Shown here one piece after another: positions 7,245 to 14,206 of a DNA stretch of 23,203 nt. The notes under the pieces are model-generated. The model was not told the origin of the DNA, made no database searches, and saw only the letters and a list, made by a program, of their open reading frames with translations. The position numbers and the translations under genes are program-made. Location: assembly GCA_945613045.1 (NCBI GenBank), contig CALZAG010000004.1, positions 1 to 23,203 on the forward strand. The letters run 5' to 3'. How positions within the stretch are numbered: the stretch's first letter is position 1; every line of letters starts with the position of its first letter. This DNA comes from an uncultured Clostridia bacterium. GTDB lineage: Bacteria; Bacillota; Clostridia; Oscillospirales; Oscillospiraceae.

Positions 7245-7253
7245 GGTGCCGGC

Positions 7254-7940
7254 TCACTTTATAAATATCGGGCTGAGGGCTATGAGAAGCTGGGCGGCCC
7301 AGTAGAAAATGTGCAGCACGCGGTTTTTCGTGTTTGTAGGGTGGTCGCTGAAGCACTGGACGGACAGGATACTGTCGCTGGCTATGAAGCAAAGTCCGGC
7401 CACGGCAAACAGCAGGGTGCCGAAATTAAAATGGAAAACGCACACGCCGACGGCGGAGCAGCCCATGAAGCACACAACGGCAGCATAAAAGCCGAGAGGC
7501 AGGAACAGCTTTCCCATGTCAAGGCTGTGCTTTTTGGAGTTAATAAACTCTGCCGCGAGGGCGGCGAGCGTGAGGGGAACACCCAGCATCCAGGCCCTGG
7601 GCGCAAGTCCGTACAGGGCGATAAGATAGAAGATATGGCCTATCAGAAAAGCCAAAGCGCCGCTGAGGAAGAATGCGCTGAACTTTTTTGTGTAAACAAA
7701 GCGCAGCGCCAGCAGCTCATCGCCGATAAAGCCGAAGATGAGGCCGAGGATGACGAGAAGTGCGAACTTGGGAAGCGAGGTCATGAAATATGCGATAAGG
7801 GCGATAAGGATGCAGCAGATCGTTGTGAGTCCCTTTAAAACCGTGGCCTTTTCCTGATCGTCGGCTTCCATGGCTTTAATGAAGCGGACGCCGCAGAAAA
7901 GACAGCTGAGGGCGAGGACAACAATGAGTGCAATAAGCAT
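7254..7940 (-). CDS. YhhN/TMEM86-family membrane protein (lysoplasmalogenase-like)
   Basis: A 228-aa integral membrane protein with about eight hydrophobic segments, belonging by pattern to the YhhN family. The two conserved acidic sites are present: GDELLALR (D73 and E74, near 72-80) and FIASDSILS (D189). Also present are GHIFYLI (101-107) and the C-terminal FYWAAQLLIALS. Characterised relatives (human TMEM86B, a Legionella homologue) hydrolyse the vinyl-ether bond of lysoplasmalogens. That fits anaerobic clostridia, many of which make plasmalogens, but the activity of this protein is inferred. The ATG follows GGAGG by 9 nt. The gene is the second of an operon, 20 nt after the EamA transporter stop, and ends at the 7210-7244 terminator. 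Confidence 0.82.
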   Translation of the reverse strand: MLIALIVVLALSCLFCGVRFIKAMEADDQEKATVLKGLTTICCILIALIAYFMTSLPKFALLVILGLIFGFIGDELLALRFVYTKKFSAFFLSGALAFLIGHIFYLIALYGLAPRAWMLGVPLTLAALAAEFINSKKHSLDMGKLFLPLGFYAAVVCFMGCSAVGVCVFHFNFGTLLFAVAGLCFIASDSILSVQCFSDHPTNTKNRVLHIFYWAAQLLIALSPIFIK

Positions 7941-7960
7941 AAATGAATACCTCCGAAAAG

Positions 7961-8836
7961 CTATTTTTTATTTTCAGTTTTTTTGAATTTCAGTTCACCG
8001 AGGCAGGCTCCTCCGAGGATAAGCACCGCGCCCGCTATCTGCACCGCGAACAGTTTCTCGCCGAGGAAAGCTCCGGAGACAAGCAGTGCCGTGAGCGGGT
8101 CGATATAGCACACGAGCGCGACCGTCTGGCCGGGAAGCTTCTGCAGCGAGGAAAAATACAGATAATACGCAAGCCCCGTATTCACAAGGCCGATGGCAAG
8201 CACCCATACGATATCCTCCGCGGCGGGGATGACGGGCAGCTTCACTTTTGAGGCGAGAAGATAGATGAGCACCACGAAAAAGGCAACGATGAGTTCATAC
8301 ATGGCGCAGTTGAGCCCCGACAGCCGCTTCACGCGCTTGTTTGCGACGATAAGAGATGCGTACAGCAATGCCGCGCCGCCTCCGAACAGGATCCCCGTCT
8401 GCACATCGGAGCCGGGCTCAATGTCGCCTGTGATGCAGAACATACCCACAGCCACGGCGGCTATGGCAAGAAGCTTGTTCCATGTGAGCTTTTCCCTGAA
8501 AAGAACGGGGGAGAGGGCGAGCACGATAATGGGGCCGCAGTAATATGTAAGCGTGGACAGCCCGACGCCCGCACTCCTGTAGGCGGAAAACAGCAGCACC
8601 CAGTTAAGACCCAGCGCCGCGCCGCCCATCGTCGCGGGGACAAGGTCTGCCTTGAGGTCGGCAAAGCTGAAGCTGCGTTTGACAAGCACTATGGCAAGCA
8701 GAAAAAGCGAGCCGAGGAACGTTCTCATCAGGACGATCTCGGCGCTGCCGAGGGAAATGTTGGCGACAATCAGGCCGTTCGTGCCGAAAATGACCATTGA
8801 TGCAATAAAAAATATAAGGCTTTTCGATCTGCTCAT
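7961..8836 (-). CDS. EamA/DMT-family transporter
   Basis: A 291-aa protein made of two EamA repeats with about ten transmembrane helices, the usual size for drug/metabolite exporters. The first repeat ends near YYCGPIIVLALSPVLFREKL (98-117). The second ends near CYIDPLTALLVSGAFLGEKL, the typical P-x(n)-GE-x signature. The substrate cannot be told; relatives export amino acids, nucleosides or other metabolites. The ATG at 8836 is preceded by GGGGA at a suitable distance. It is the first gene of a minus-strand operon with the YhhN gene, transcribed from the promoter at 8897-8925. Confidence 0.9.
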   Translation of the reverse strand: MSRSKSLIFFIASMVIFGTNGLIVANISLGSAEIVLMRTFLGSLFLLAIVLVKRSFSFADLKADLVPATMGGAALGLNWVLLFSAYRSAGVGLSTLTYYCGPIIVLALSPVLFREKLTWNKLLAIAAVAVGMFCITGDIEPGSDVQTGILFGGGAALLYASLIVANKRVKRLSGLNCAMYELIVAFFVVLIYLLASKVKLPVIPAAEDIVWVLAIGLVNTGLAYYLYFSSLQKLPGQTVALVCYIDPLTALLVSGAFLGEKLFAVQIAGAVLILGGACLGELKFKKTENKK

Positions 8837-8869
8837 CGCTTTATCCCCGTGTTCACTAATTCATCAAAT

Positions 8870-8908
8870 ATATGGTATAATATCCGCTGTATGGATATTG
8901 TACCATAT
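8870..8908. repeat. 16-bp inverted repeat over the EamA operon start site
   Basis: Arms 8870-8885 and 8893-8908 match in 15 of 16 positions around a 7-nt spacer. The -10 hexamer of the minus-strand promoter lies in the right arm, and the predicted start falls in the spacer. The left arm holds a mirror-image TGGTATAAT. The position suits an operator for a dimeric repressor; no regulator gene is adjacent. Confidence 0.6.
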
Positions 8909-8925
8909 GTTCAGTTAAATGTAAA
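8897..8925 (-). promoter_or_regulatory. Promoter of the EamA-YhhN operon
   Basis: On the minus strand, TTTACA (8925-8920), a 17-nt spacer and TACAAT (8902-8897) with an extended TGG upstream. The predicted start near 8890 gives a leader of about 54 nt. Confidence 0.7.
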
Positions 8926-8940
8926 CATATTGTGAACAAA

Positions 8941-8976
8941 AAAGACTCTCCCGGGTCATATCTTCGGGAGAGTCTT
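8941..8976 (-). terminator. Terminator of the Na/phosphate cotransporter gene
   Basis: Arms 8942-8953 and 8965-8976 are a perfect 12-nt inverted repeat (AAGACTCTCCCG) with an 11-nt loop. On the minus strand the stem runs into UUUUUUUGUUC. It lies 18 nt after the nptA-like stop. Confidence 0.88.
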
Positions 8977-8994
8977 ATCTTATAGCGTATTGAG

Positions 8995-10755
8995 TCAAAG
9001 AACGTATTTCTTGCTGTATTCCTCGTAATACTCATCAAAGCAGTGGGAGCGCACCTCGATGAGACTGTTTATGTATTCGTGGGCGTCGAAGCTTTCGGAC
9101 TCAAGCTCGATCATTGCCACAGCAATGTTTGAGCAGTGGTCGGAAACACGCTCGAGGTTAGTGAGCAGGTCGTTGAACACAAAGCCGTGGTGCAGCGTGC
9201 AGATGCCCTTCTGCAGACGGTCGATGTGGTGCATCTTCATTTCATCACAGAGATTGTCTATGAGCTCCTCGAGAGGCTCGACCCTGTACGCCCGCTCGAT
9301 ATCGTTATCGACAAACGCGCCGACGGCGGTTCCGACGATCTCGCTCACGGCGCAGATGAGCACCTTAAGCTCTTTTTCGCCCTTGCTGGAGAATGTAATC
9401 TCTTTGTCGTGCAGCTCCTTAGCACATTCGGCGATGTTCAGCGCATGGTCGGAAATTCTCTCAAAGTCATTTATGGCGTGCAGGTATTTTCCGACCGCGC
9501 CGTTCTGCTCGGGATTGAGCTCGCGGCTGGTTATGTGGATCAGGTAGGTGCCGAGCTTATCCTCATACTTATCGACGATATCTTCAAGATGATTCACATG
9601 GTCAAAGCCCTCATCGCTGTAAGCGTCGATAAGCGCGAACGCGCCGAACAGATTTTCCTTGGCCTTTTTTGCCATGGCGTTCACGGTAAGGCGGCTCTGC
9701 TCAACGGCAAGAGCGGGGTGGTTGAGGAAGCGCTCCTCGAGCCGTTCAAAGTCCTGAAGCTCCTCGCCGCCGGAGGCCTTATCACGGATGATAAGGCGGC
9801 CGAGCTTTTCAAGCTGCGGGATGAAAGGAGCAAGGATCAAAACGATCACAAAGCGGAACACGGTGTTCAGAAGCGCAAGGCTCACCGTTGTCATGGACAT
9901 AGACATGAAGGAAAAGCCGATCACGGCGTTGAGAGTGTAGAAAATTGCGCTGAAAACAATGACGCCCAGGGTATCGACCAGCAGATATGAAAGGGCGGTA
10001 CGCTTGCCGTCGGCGCTCGCGCCGAGGGCGGAAAGCAGAACCGGGACAGCGGCGCCGATCGCGACACCCATTATAATGGGAAGGGCAATGTCAAAACGTA
10101 TGGCGCCGGTGACAGCCAGAGCCTGCAGGATGCCGACCGCGGCGGAGGCGCTCTGGATCACGCTGGTGAAAATAAGGCCGAGCAGGATGCCCAGCAGAGG
10201 GTTGGAAAACGTAGTGAGCATATTGATAAAGGCCTCGCTTGAGCGCAGCTCGTAAACTGCATTGCTCATGGCCTTCATTCCGAACATCAGCACCGCGAAG
10301 CCCAGCAGGATCTCGCCAACGTGCTTTTTCGTGCTGCTGCCGGAGAACATCCGCAGTATTATGCCGATAACGGCGATGACCGCGGTGAGGGTGTCGGTAG
10401 ACAGAAGCTCAAGCCATCCGGAGGACCCGCCGCCGAGATCGGACAGACAGATGATCCAGCCGGTGATACTGGTGCCGATAATGGCGCCCATTACAACGCC
10501 GATGGCCTGACGCACTTTCATCATACCTGAGTTCACGAAGCCGACGACCATAACGGAGGTGGCGGATGAGGACTGGATGACCGCGGTTACGCCGGTGCCC
10601 AGCAGAATACCCTTCAGTGGGGTGCTTGAGAGGCGAAAAAGAATGAGCTCCAGCTTGTTGCCCGCGACTTTTTTAAGGCTGTCGCCCATAAGCGCCATGC
10701 CGAAGAGGAACAAGGCAACGCCGCCCAGCAGCTCAAGTACATTTGAAACGCCCAA
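8995..10755 (-). CDS. Na+/Pi cotransporter family protein with C-terminal PhoU-like domain
   Basis: A 586-aa membrane protein of the NptA/YjbB type (PF02690 twice). The two inverted repeats carry the signatures QSSSATS (61-67) and QSASAA (201-206). About eight to nine transmembrane helices reach residue 320. A cytoplasmic helical region (about 345-580) looks like a PhoU domain, with ISDHALNIAE and VSDHCSNIAVA. It probably moves phosphate with sodium, with the PhoU part tuning it to phosphate status; direction is unknown, and YjbB of E. coli exports. The start is TTG at 10755: AGGAG lies 9 nt before it, an in-frame TAG lies just upstream, and the next in-frame ATG (residue 20) would cut the first helix. 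It is a single-gene unit with its own terminator. No pst or pho genes are nearby. Confidence 0.93.
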   Translation of the reverse strand: MGVSNVLELLGGVALFLFGMALMGDSLKKVAGNKLELILFRLSSTPLKGILLGTGVTAVIQSSSATSVMVVGFVNSGMMKVRQAIGVVMGAIIGTSITGWIICLSDLGGGSSGWLELLSTDTLTAVIAVIGIILRMFSGSSTKKHVGEILLGFAVLMFGMKAMSNAVYELRSSEAFINMLTTFSNPLLGILLGLIFTSVIQSASAAVGILQALAVTGAIRFDIALPIIMGVAIGAAVPVLLSALGASADGKRTALSYLLVDTLGVIVFSAIFYTLNAVIGFSFMSMSMTTVSLALLNTVFRFVIVLILAPFIPQLEKLGRLIIRDKASGGEELQDFERLEERFLNHPALAVEQSRLTVNAMAKKAKENLFGAFALIDAYSDEGFDHVNHLEDIVDKYEDKLGTYLIHITSRELNPEQNGAVGKYLHAINDFERISDHALNIAECAKELHDKEITFSSKGEKELKVLICAVSEIVGTAVGAFVDNDIERAYRVEPLEELIDNLCDEMKMHHIDRLQKGICTLHHGFVFNDLLTNLERVSDHCSNIAVAMIELESESFDAHEYINSLIEVRSHCFDEYYEEYSKKYVL

Positions 10756-10764
10756 TGTTATTTT

Positions 10765-10769
10765 CTCCT
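10765..10769 (-). promoter_or_regulatory. Ribosome binding site that supports the TTG start
   Basis: AGGAG on the minus strand, 9 nt before the TTG at 10755. The TAG stop in frame overlaps the first bases of this site, so no longer protein is possible. Confidence 0.75.
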
Positions 10770-10866
10770 ATATACGATGTTATAGCCGATATTGCTGCAA
10801 TATAACTATAACTCATAGAAACATTAAAATCCAGTGTGTTTTTACATTTCTCGATATTAGACATAG

Positions 10867-10892
10867 CCGCAGCAGGGCCCTGCGCGGTTTTT
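10867..10892 (+). terminator. Plus-strand terminator-like hairpin with no obvious client
   Basis: CCGC (10867-10870) pairs with GCGG (10884-10887), and GCAG (10872-10875) with CTGC (10880-10883), with a bulged A and a GGCC loop. Five T residues follow. No plus-strand gene lies upstream, because nptA is on the minus strand. It may stop antisense or spurious transcripts before the YkvA promoter. Confidence 0.5.
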
Positions 10893-10922
10893 GTATGAAA
10901 TGCCGCATGATGATTTTGGTAC

Positions 10923-10950
10923 TTGAAAAATGGCGTGTGTGTGATATCAT
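10923..10950 (+). promoter_or_regulatory. Promoter of the YkvA-family gene
   Basis: TTGAAA (10923-10928), a 16-nt spacer and TATCAT (10945-10950) with an extended TGA upstream. The predicted start is near 10957, 24 nt before the ATG. AGGGGG at 10968-10973 is the ribosome site. Confidence 0.65.
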
Positions 10951-10980
10951 GGGGTCAATAAGCTCACAGGGGGAAAACCA

Positions 10981-11352
10981 ATGATATCGATAAAAAAAGG
11001 GGCGTTGGCTGTTTCAAAAGGCACGGGCAGCGTCCTTGAGTTCCTGAGCAGGGCGAGCGGGAAGCTCGAGCCGCTGAGAGCCGCTCCTTTCGTGGGAGAT
11101 TCCATAGCCGACGTGCAGGATGTTGTTTCAATGCTCAACGACTATTATCACGGCAGGTATAAAAAGCTGCCTTTCGCGGTGCTTGCGGGCTCGCTGGCGA
11201 TAGTGGCGTATCTTGTAAGCCCCATAGATCTCGTACCGGACGGAGTCCCCGTTCTGGGCTTCATAGACGATGCGCTTATAATAAACCTCGTGCTCGAGCT
11301 GTGCGTAGGTACCGAGCTCAAGCGCTACCGCAAATGGCGCGAAGGAGCGTAA
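10981..11352 (+). CDS. YkvA-family small membrane protein (DUF1232)
   Basis: A 123-aa protein with the DUF1232 signature YLVSPIDLVPDGVPVLG followed by FIDDALI (about 76-99). A hydrophobic stretch just before it (about 63-80) probably inserts in the membrane. The N-terminal 60 residues are polar and include YYHGRYKKLP. The family is widespread but its biochemical role is unknown, so I assign none. The ATG at 10981 follows AGGGGG by 7 nt. It is a lone gene with its own promoter and its stop codon merges with the bidirectional terminator. Confidence 0.88.
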   Translation: MISIKKGALAVSKGTGSVLEFLSRASGKLEPLRAAPFVGDSIADVQDVVSMLNDYYHGRYKKLPFAVLAGSLAIVAYLVSPIDLVPDGVPVLGFIDDALIINLVLELCVGTELKRYRKWREGA

Positions 11353-11389
11353 AAAAGAAAGACCTGAAAATTTCAGGTCTTTCTTTTTT
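11351..11389. terminator. Bidirectional terminator between the YkvA and cupin genes
   Basis: Arms 11351-11369 and 11371-11389 are perfect 19-nt complements around one base. An A-rich left flank and T-rich right flank surround the GACCTGAAA core. It serves the convergent YkvA gene (whose stop overlaps it) and the cupin operon. Confidence 0.92.
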
Positions 11390-11395
11390 GTGTAC

Positions 11396-11746
11396 TTACT
11401 TATACACGATGAGCGCGACGAAGACGAGCGGCTCGTCGCCGCGGTTTGCGATGGAATGTCCCTCGCCCTCGGGGCAGAAGGCCGTGTCGCCTGCCTTCAA
11501 GGTCACAATATCGCCGTTGTCGCTGTACTCGCCCTCGCCGGAGAGTATATGATAATACTCGCCGTCGCCCTTATGTATATGCCATCCCAGCTCGCAGCCC
11601 TTGTTCAGGGTCACGACGGAGAACACTCTGCCTTTACCGTACAAGTCCTCAGGGGTCTCGGCTATGCGTGTAAACTGTACTTCGCCGCTGCCGCCGAACA
11701 TAGCCACGGCGACGTCTTTTCTGTGTTCGGAGTATCTTTTTACCAT
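11396..11746 (-). CDS. Small single-domain cupin protein
   Basis: A 116-aa cupin_2-type protein. Cupin motif 1 is visible as GWHIHKGDGEYYHILSGEG (about 54-72), giving a HxH...E metal-binding set plus a later His. Motif 2 is visible as PEGEGHSIAN, with the third histidine. Such proteins bind a divalent metal or a small ligand and may be enzymes, sensors or storage proteins; the function is not assigned. The ATG follows GGAGG by 9 nt. It is the last gene of a minus-strand operon, 3 nt after the zinc peptidase stop, and ends 6 nt before the terminator. Confidence 0.88.
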   Translation of the reverse strand: MVKRYSEHRKDVAVAMFGGSGEVQFTRIAETPEDLYGKGRVFSVVTLNKGCELGWHIHKGDGEYYHILSGEGEYSDNGDIVTLKAGDTAFCPEGEGHSIANRGDEPLVFVALIVYK

Positions 11747-11749
11747 GGC

Positions 11750-12451
11750 TTAATTCCTCCTTCTTCCGCCGACTATGATTAAAAATCTCAGAAGCTGCGC
11801 AAGCGACACCGCAAGCGCCGCGACATAGGTCATCGCTGCTGCTGAAAGCACCTGCTTTGCCTGTTTGAATTCCTCGCCCTGCAAAAGATTCGTCTCCTCG
11901 ATGGTCCTGAGCGCGCGGTTTGAAGCGTTGAATTCCGTCGGCAGGGTGACGAGCTGGAAAACGGTGCTCAGCCCGAAGCAGGCGCAGCCGACATACGCCA
12001 TTATTATGAAGATCTCGCCCATGCTCGCCAGCAGCAGGCCGAGGATTATAAGAGGGATGGAGATCTTGGCGCCGATGTTGGTGATGGGAACAATTGCGGT
12101 GCGGATCTTCACGGGCAAATAATTCGTGGCATGCTGTATCGCGTGTCCGACCTCATGGCAGGCGACGCCTATCGCGGCGGTCGAGGTGCTGCCGTAAACG
12201 TCGTCGCTGAGCCGCACGACGTTTGCTGAGGGATCATAGTGATCGGTCAGTGAGCCCTGAATGTGTTCTATGGGAACATTCGTCAGCCCGTTGCGGTCGA
12301 GCACCCAGCGGGCGGCCTGAGCGCCGGTAAGCCCGCGTACGTTGCGGGTATTTTTGTATTTTGCAAAGGTGGAATTGACACGGCTGCTCGCCCACATGGC
12401 AAACAATACGGCGGGCAGTACGAGAACGATATACGTCCAGTCAAGATACAT
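11750..12451 (-). CDS. YugP-family membrane zinc metallopeptidase
   Basis: A 233-aa protein of the neutral zinc metallopeptidase 2 family (YugP, PF04298). It has an N-terminal transmembrane helix (about 6-22) and the zinc site HEVGH (99-103) on the edge of a helix. Two more hydrophobic segments lie at about 122-162, and a C-terminal one at about 205-228. Family landmarks include DHYDPSANVVRLS (70-82) and LPTEFNASNRAL. It is expected to be an integral membrane protease; its substrates are unknown. It lies 2 nt after the LUD-domain gene and 3 nt before the cupin gene, so all three are surely one transcript. Confidence 0.9.
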   Translation of the reverse strand: MYLDWTYIVLVLPAVLFAMWASSRVNSTFAKYKNTRNVRGLTGAQAARWVLDRNGLTNVPIEHIQGSLTDHYDPSANVVRLSDDVYGSTSTAAIGVACHEVGHAIQHATNYLPVKIRTAIVPITNIGAKISIPLIILGLLLASMGEIFIIMAYVGCACFGLSTVFQLVTLPTEFNASNRALRTIEETNLLQGEEFKQAKQVLSAAAMTYVAALAVSLAQLLRFLIIVGGRRRN

Positions 12452-12453
12452 TG

Positions 12454-13050
12454 TTACATCCCCAATTCTTCATCGATCAGAATAACTTCAACCTTTTCCA
12501 TGTCCATCATCGGCCCCCACAGCACCATCAGTGCGTTGCATACCCTGTCCGGCACACGGCAGTCGTGGCATTTACCGTCGATTTTGCAGGGCGTTTCGTT
12601 GGGAAAACGCATTACGTTTTTGACGGCGGCGGTGTTTCTGGCTCTGGAGAGAGCGGAGTCAAAGTCGGGGCAGAGCTTGTTCGTGCCCGCGATGATGTAA
12701 ACTCTCTTTTTGCCGAAAACAAGACCTGCGAGACGGTTTCCGCGGCCGTCTATGTTCAGGATCTCGCCGGTCTCGGCGATGGCGTTTGCGCTCGATATGA
12801 ACACCTCGGCGGAGTTCTCCTTTTCAAGGGTCTCCCAGCCGGGAGTCCTCCAGTGCCATGCGACGTCGTTGCCGGCCTCGATGAGCTTTTCATAAAGCCC
12901 CATCTGGTCGGCGGTCAGACAGCCGCCGATGCCCACGGTCGTGTTCTTTATCTGCGAAAGCAGATAGTCAGACGCGGCTTCCTTATTTTCAAAAAAGCTG
13001 ACTTCAAAGCCTCTGAGCTTCAGGTTCTTGATTGTCTTTTCAATATTCAT
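12454..13050 (-). CDS. LUD-domain protein (DUF162, LutC-like short form)
   Basis: A 198-aa protein with the LUD fold found in lactate-utilisation proteins LutB/LutC. Landmarks are TTVGIGGCLTADQMGLYE (37-54) and VFISSANAIAETGEILNIDG (83-102). Near the C-terminus are four cysteines, C155, C161, C164 and C171, in PCKIDGKCHDCRVPDRVCN. They could bind a metal or an iron-sulfur cluster, but this is inference. No lutA or lutB partner is nearby, so lactate oxidation should not be assumed. Stand-alone proteins of this type are common in Clostridia and lack a known job. The ATG follows GGAGG by 7 nt. It is the first gene of the operon with the peptidase and cupin. Confidence 0.85.
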   Translation of the reverse strand: MNIEKTIKNLKLRGFEVSFFENKEAASDYLLSQIKNTTVGIGGCLTADQMGLYEKLIEAGNDVAWHWRTPGWETLEKENSAEVFISSANAIAETGEILNIDGRGNRLAGLVFGKKRVYIIAGTNKLCPDFDSALSRARNTAAVKNVMRFPNETPCKIDGKCHDCRVPDRVCNALMVLWGPMMDMEKVEVILIDEELGM

Positions 13051-13082
13051 ATGTATGCCTCCGCAAAAAAGACTTTGTGACC

Positions 13083-13111
13083 ATTATAAATGTAACCGCC
13101 TTATTTATCAA
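13083..13111 (-). promoter_or_regulatory. Promoter of the LUD-peptidase-cupin operon
   Basis: On the minus strand, TTGATA (13111-13106), a 17-nt spacer and TATAAT (13088-13083). The -35 lies in the last codons of the upstream nucleotidyltransferase gene. The predicted start is near 13076, 26 nt before the ATG. Confidence 0.75.
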
Positions 13112-13118
13112 GGCGGTT
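13094..13118. repeat. 9-bp inverted repeat over the stop codon and the next promoter
   Basis: AACCGCCTT (13094-13102) and AAGGCGGTT (13110-13118) flank a 7-nt loop. The repeat covers the nucleotidyltransferase stop and the promoter's -35. There is no U-run on the minus strand, but TTTT follows on the plus strand. It could be a weak plus-strand terminator, a 3' stabiliser or an operator. Confidence 0.5.
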
Positions 13119-14138
13119 TTCAATTTCTTTTATCAGCCGCGCGGCGGAGGCGGTAAGCTCCGTGGCGGTCTCGGCGTCGGCAGCGTTTGCGGATATCCTG
13201 AGCGCGGCGGTGTTCGGCAGCGGCGCGATATGCAGCTCGTAGCCCTCGCCCCGCAGTCGGAAACCGTCGGAATAATCCGCGCCCAGCTCCAGAAACGCGG
13301 CGGAAACGCCCTCCATGAGCCGCGCCCTGTCGGCGCAGTTATACTCAATGCTGCCCACGCCGTCGTCAGGGGCAGGGTCGGGCTCCTCATCGGTGGAGGA
13401 CTCAAAGCCACCGGCAAGCTCGATGCAGAGCCTGCCGGAGAGAGCGTCGGCGCAGCATTCGTAATAGCTTTTGGGAGTGCCTATGTCGCACCAGTAGCCC
13501 TCCAGCGGGCAGCCGAGCAGCTTTTCGCCTTTTTCAAGAAGCAGCGGGAACAGATCCTTTGCAAAATCAAAGGGAGTGTTTTCGGGAACGAGCTCCATGG
13601 CCCGCGGGGAGATGACGTAAATGCCCGTGTTCACACGGTTCGTCACCACATGAGGCCAGTCGGGCTTTTCGATAAAGGAGCGGATGAGGCCGTCCCTGCC
13701 GCAGAGCGCAAGACCGTAGCGCAGGGGCTCCGGATGAGGGTACAGCGCCAGCGTCGCCGCGGGGCGCTGCCGGCGGTGCTCCGTGATGAGCTGTGTAAGG
13801 TCAAGATCGCAGGCCGCGTCGCCTGATATGACGAGGAAATCCTCATTCCCGTAAAAATCCGCGCAGTTTTTAACTCCGCCTGCCGTACCGAGAGCCTCTG
13901 TCTCGACCCTGTACTGGATACTCACACCCAGCCTTTCGCCGCCGCCGAAATAATTCCCGATCTCCTCCGGACGGTATTTCAGGGCGGCGCATATATCCGT
14001 TATGCCGTGCTTTTTCAGCAGCAGTATAATGTGCTCCATCACCGGTCTGCCGCACAGGGGCACGAGGGGCTTGGGCGTATCGCCGCTGACGGGTTTGAGG
14101 CGTTTGCCCTCGCCGCCTGCCATAATGATAGCTTTCAT
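13101..14138 (-). CDS. Sugar-1-phosphate nucleotidyltransferase with a phosphomannomutase domain IV-like tail
   Basis: A 345-aa protein. Residues 1 to about 235 are an NTP-transferase domain that should join a nucleotide to a sugar-1-phosphate. The signature is MAGGEGKRLKPVSGDTPKPL (6-25), with GTAGG (84-88), SGDAACDLDL, EKPD, NTGIYVISP and WCDIGTP. The usual GTR is GKR here. A left-handed beta-helix is expected next but is missing. Instead an acidic linker (about 245-262) leads to residues 265-345, which resemble domain IV of phosphomannomutases: DGFRL, then ELHIAPLPNTAALRISANA, then a helix with AETATEL. Fused GDP-mannose pyrophosphorylase/phosphomannomutase proteins of about 800 aa exist in Clostridia, so this looks like one lacking its hexapeptide and mutase domains I-III. 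The substrate is unknown. AAGGAG lies 5 nt before the ATG. Confidence 0.88.
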   Translation of the reverse strand: MKAIIMAGGEGKRLKPVSGDTPKPLVPLCGRPVMEHIILLLKKHGITDICAALKYRPEEIGNYFGGGERLGVSIQYRVETEALGTAGGVKNCADFYGNEDFLVISGDAACDLDLTQLITEHRRQRPAATLALYPHPEPLRYGLALCGRDGLIRSFIEKPDWPHVVTNRVNTGIYVISPRAMELVPENTPFDFAKDLFPLLLEKGEKLLGCPLEGYWCDIGTPKSYYECCADALSGRLCIELAGGFESSTDEEPDPAPDDGVGSIEYNCADRARLMEGVSAAFLELGADYSDGFRLRGEGYELHIAPLPNTAALRISANAADAETATELTASAARLIKEIENRLDK

Positions 14139-14206
14139 GTTGACTCCTTATCTGTCACGATGCTTTTATTTTGCGCGGCAAAACGAAAATTATTAGTTTT
14201 TTGCGG

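Noticed and set aside
7206..7838. A 210-codon plus-strand open frame after cinA
   Set aside because: It begins in the terminator hairpin and is a low-complexity polar shadow of the YhhN-family membrane gene on the other strand.
10931..10944. GT dinucleotide run in the YkvA promoter spacer
   Set aside because: It is too short to suggest phase variation and is adequately explained as part of the 16-nt promoter spacer.
12454..13050. Lactate oxidation (lut) operon
   Set aside because: Only one LUD protein is present, without lutA/lutB iron-sulfur partners or a lactate permease.
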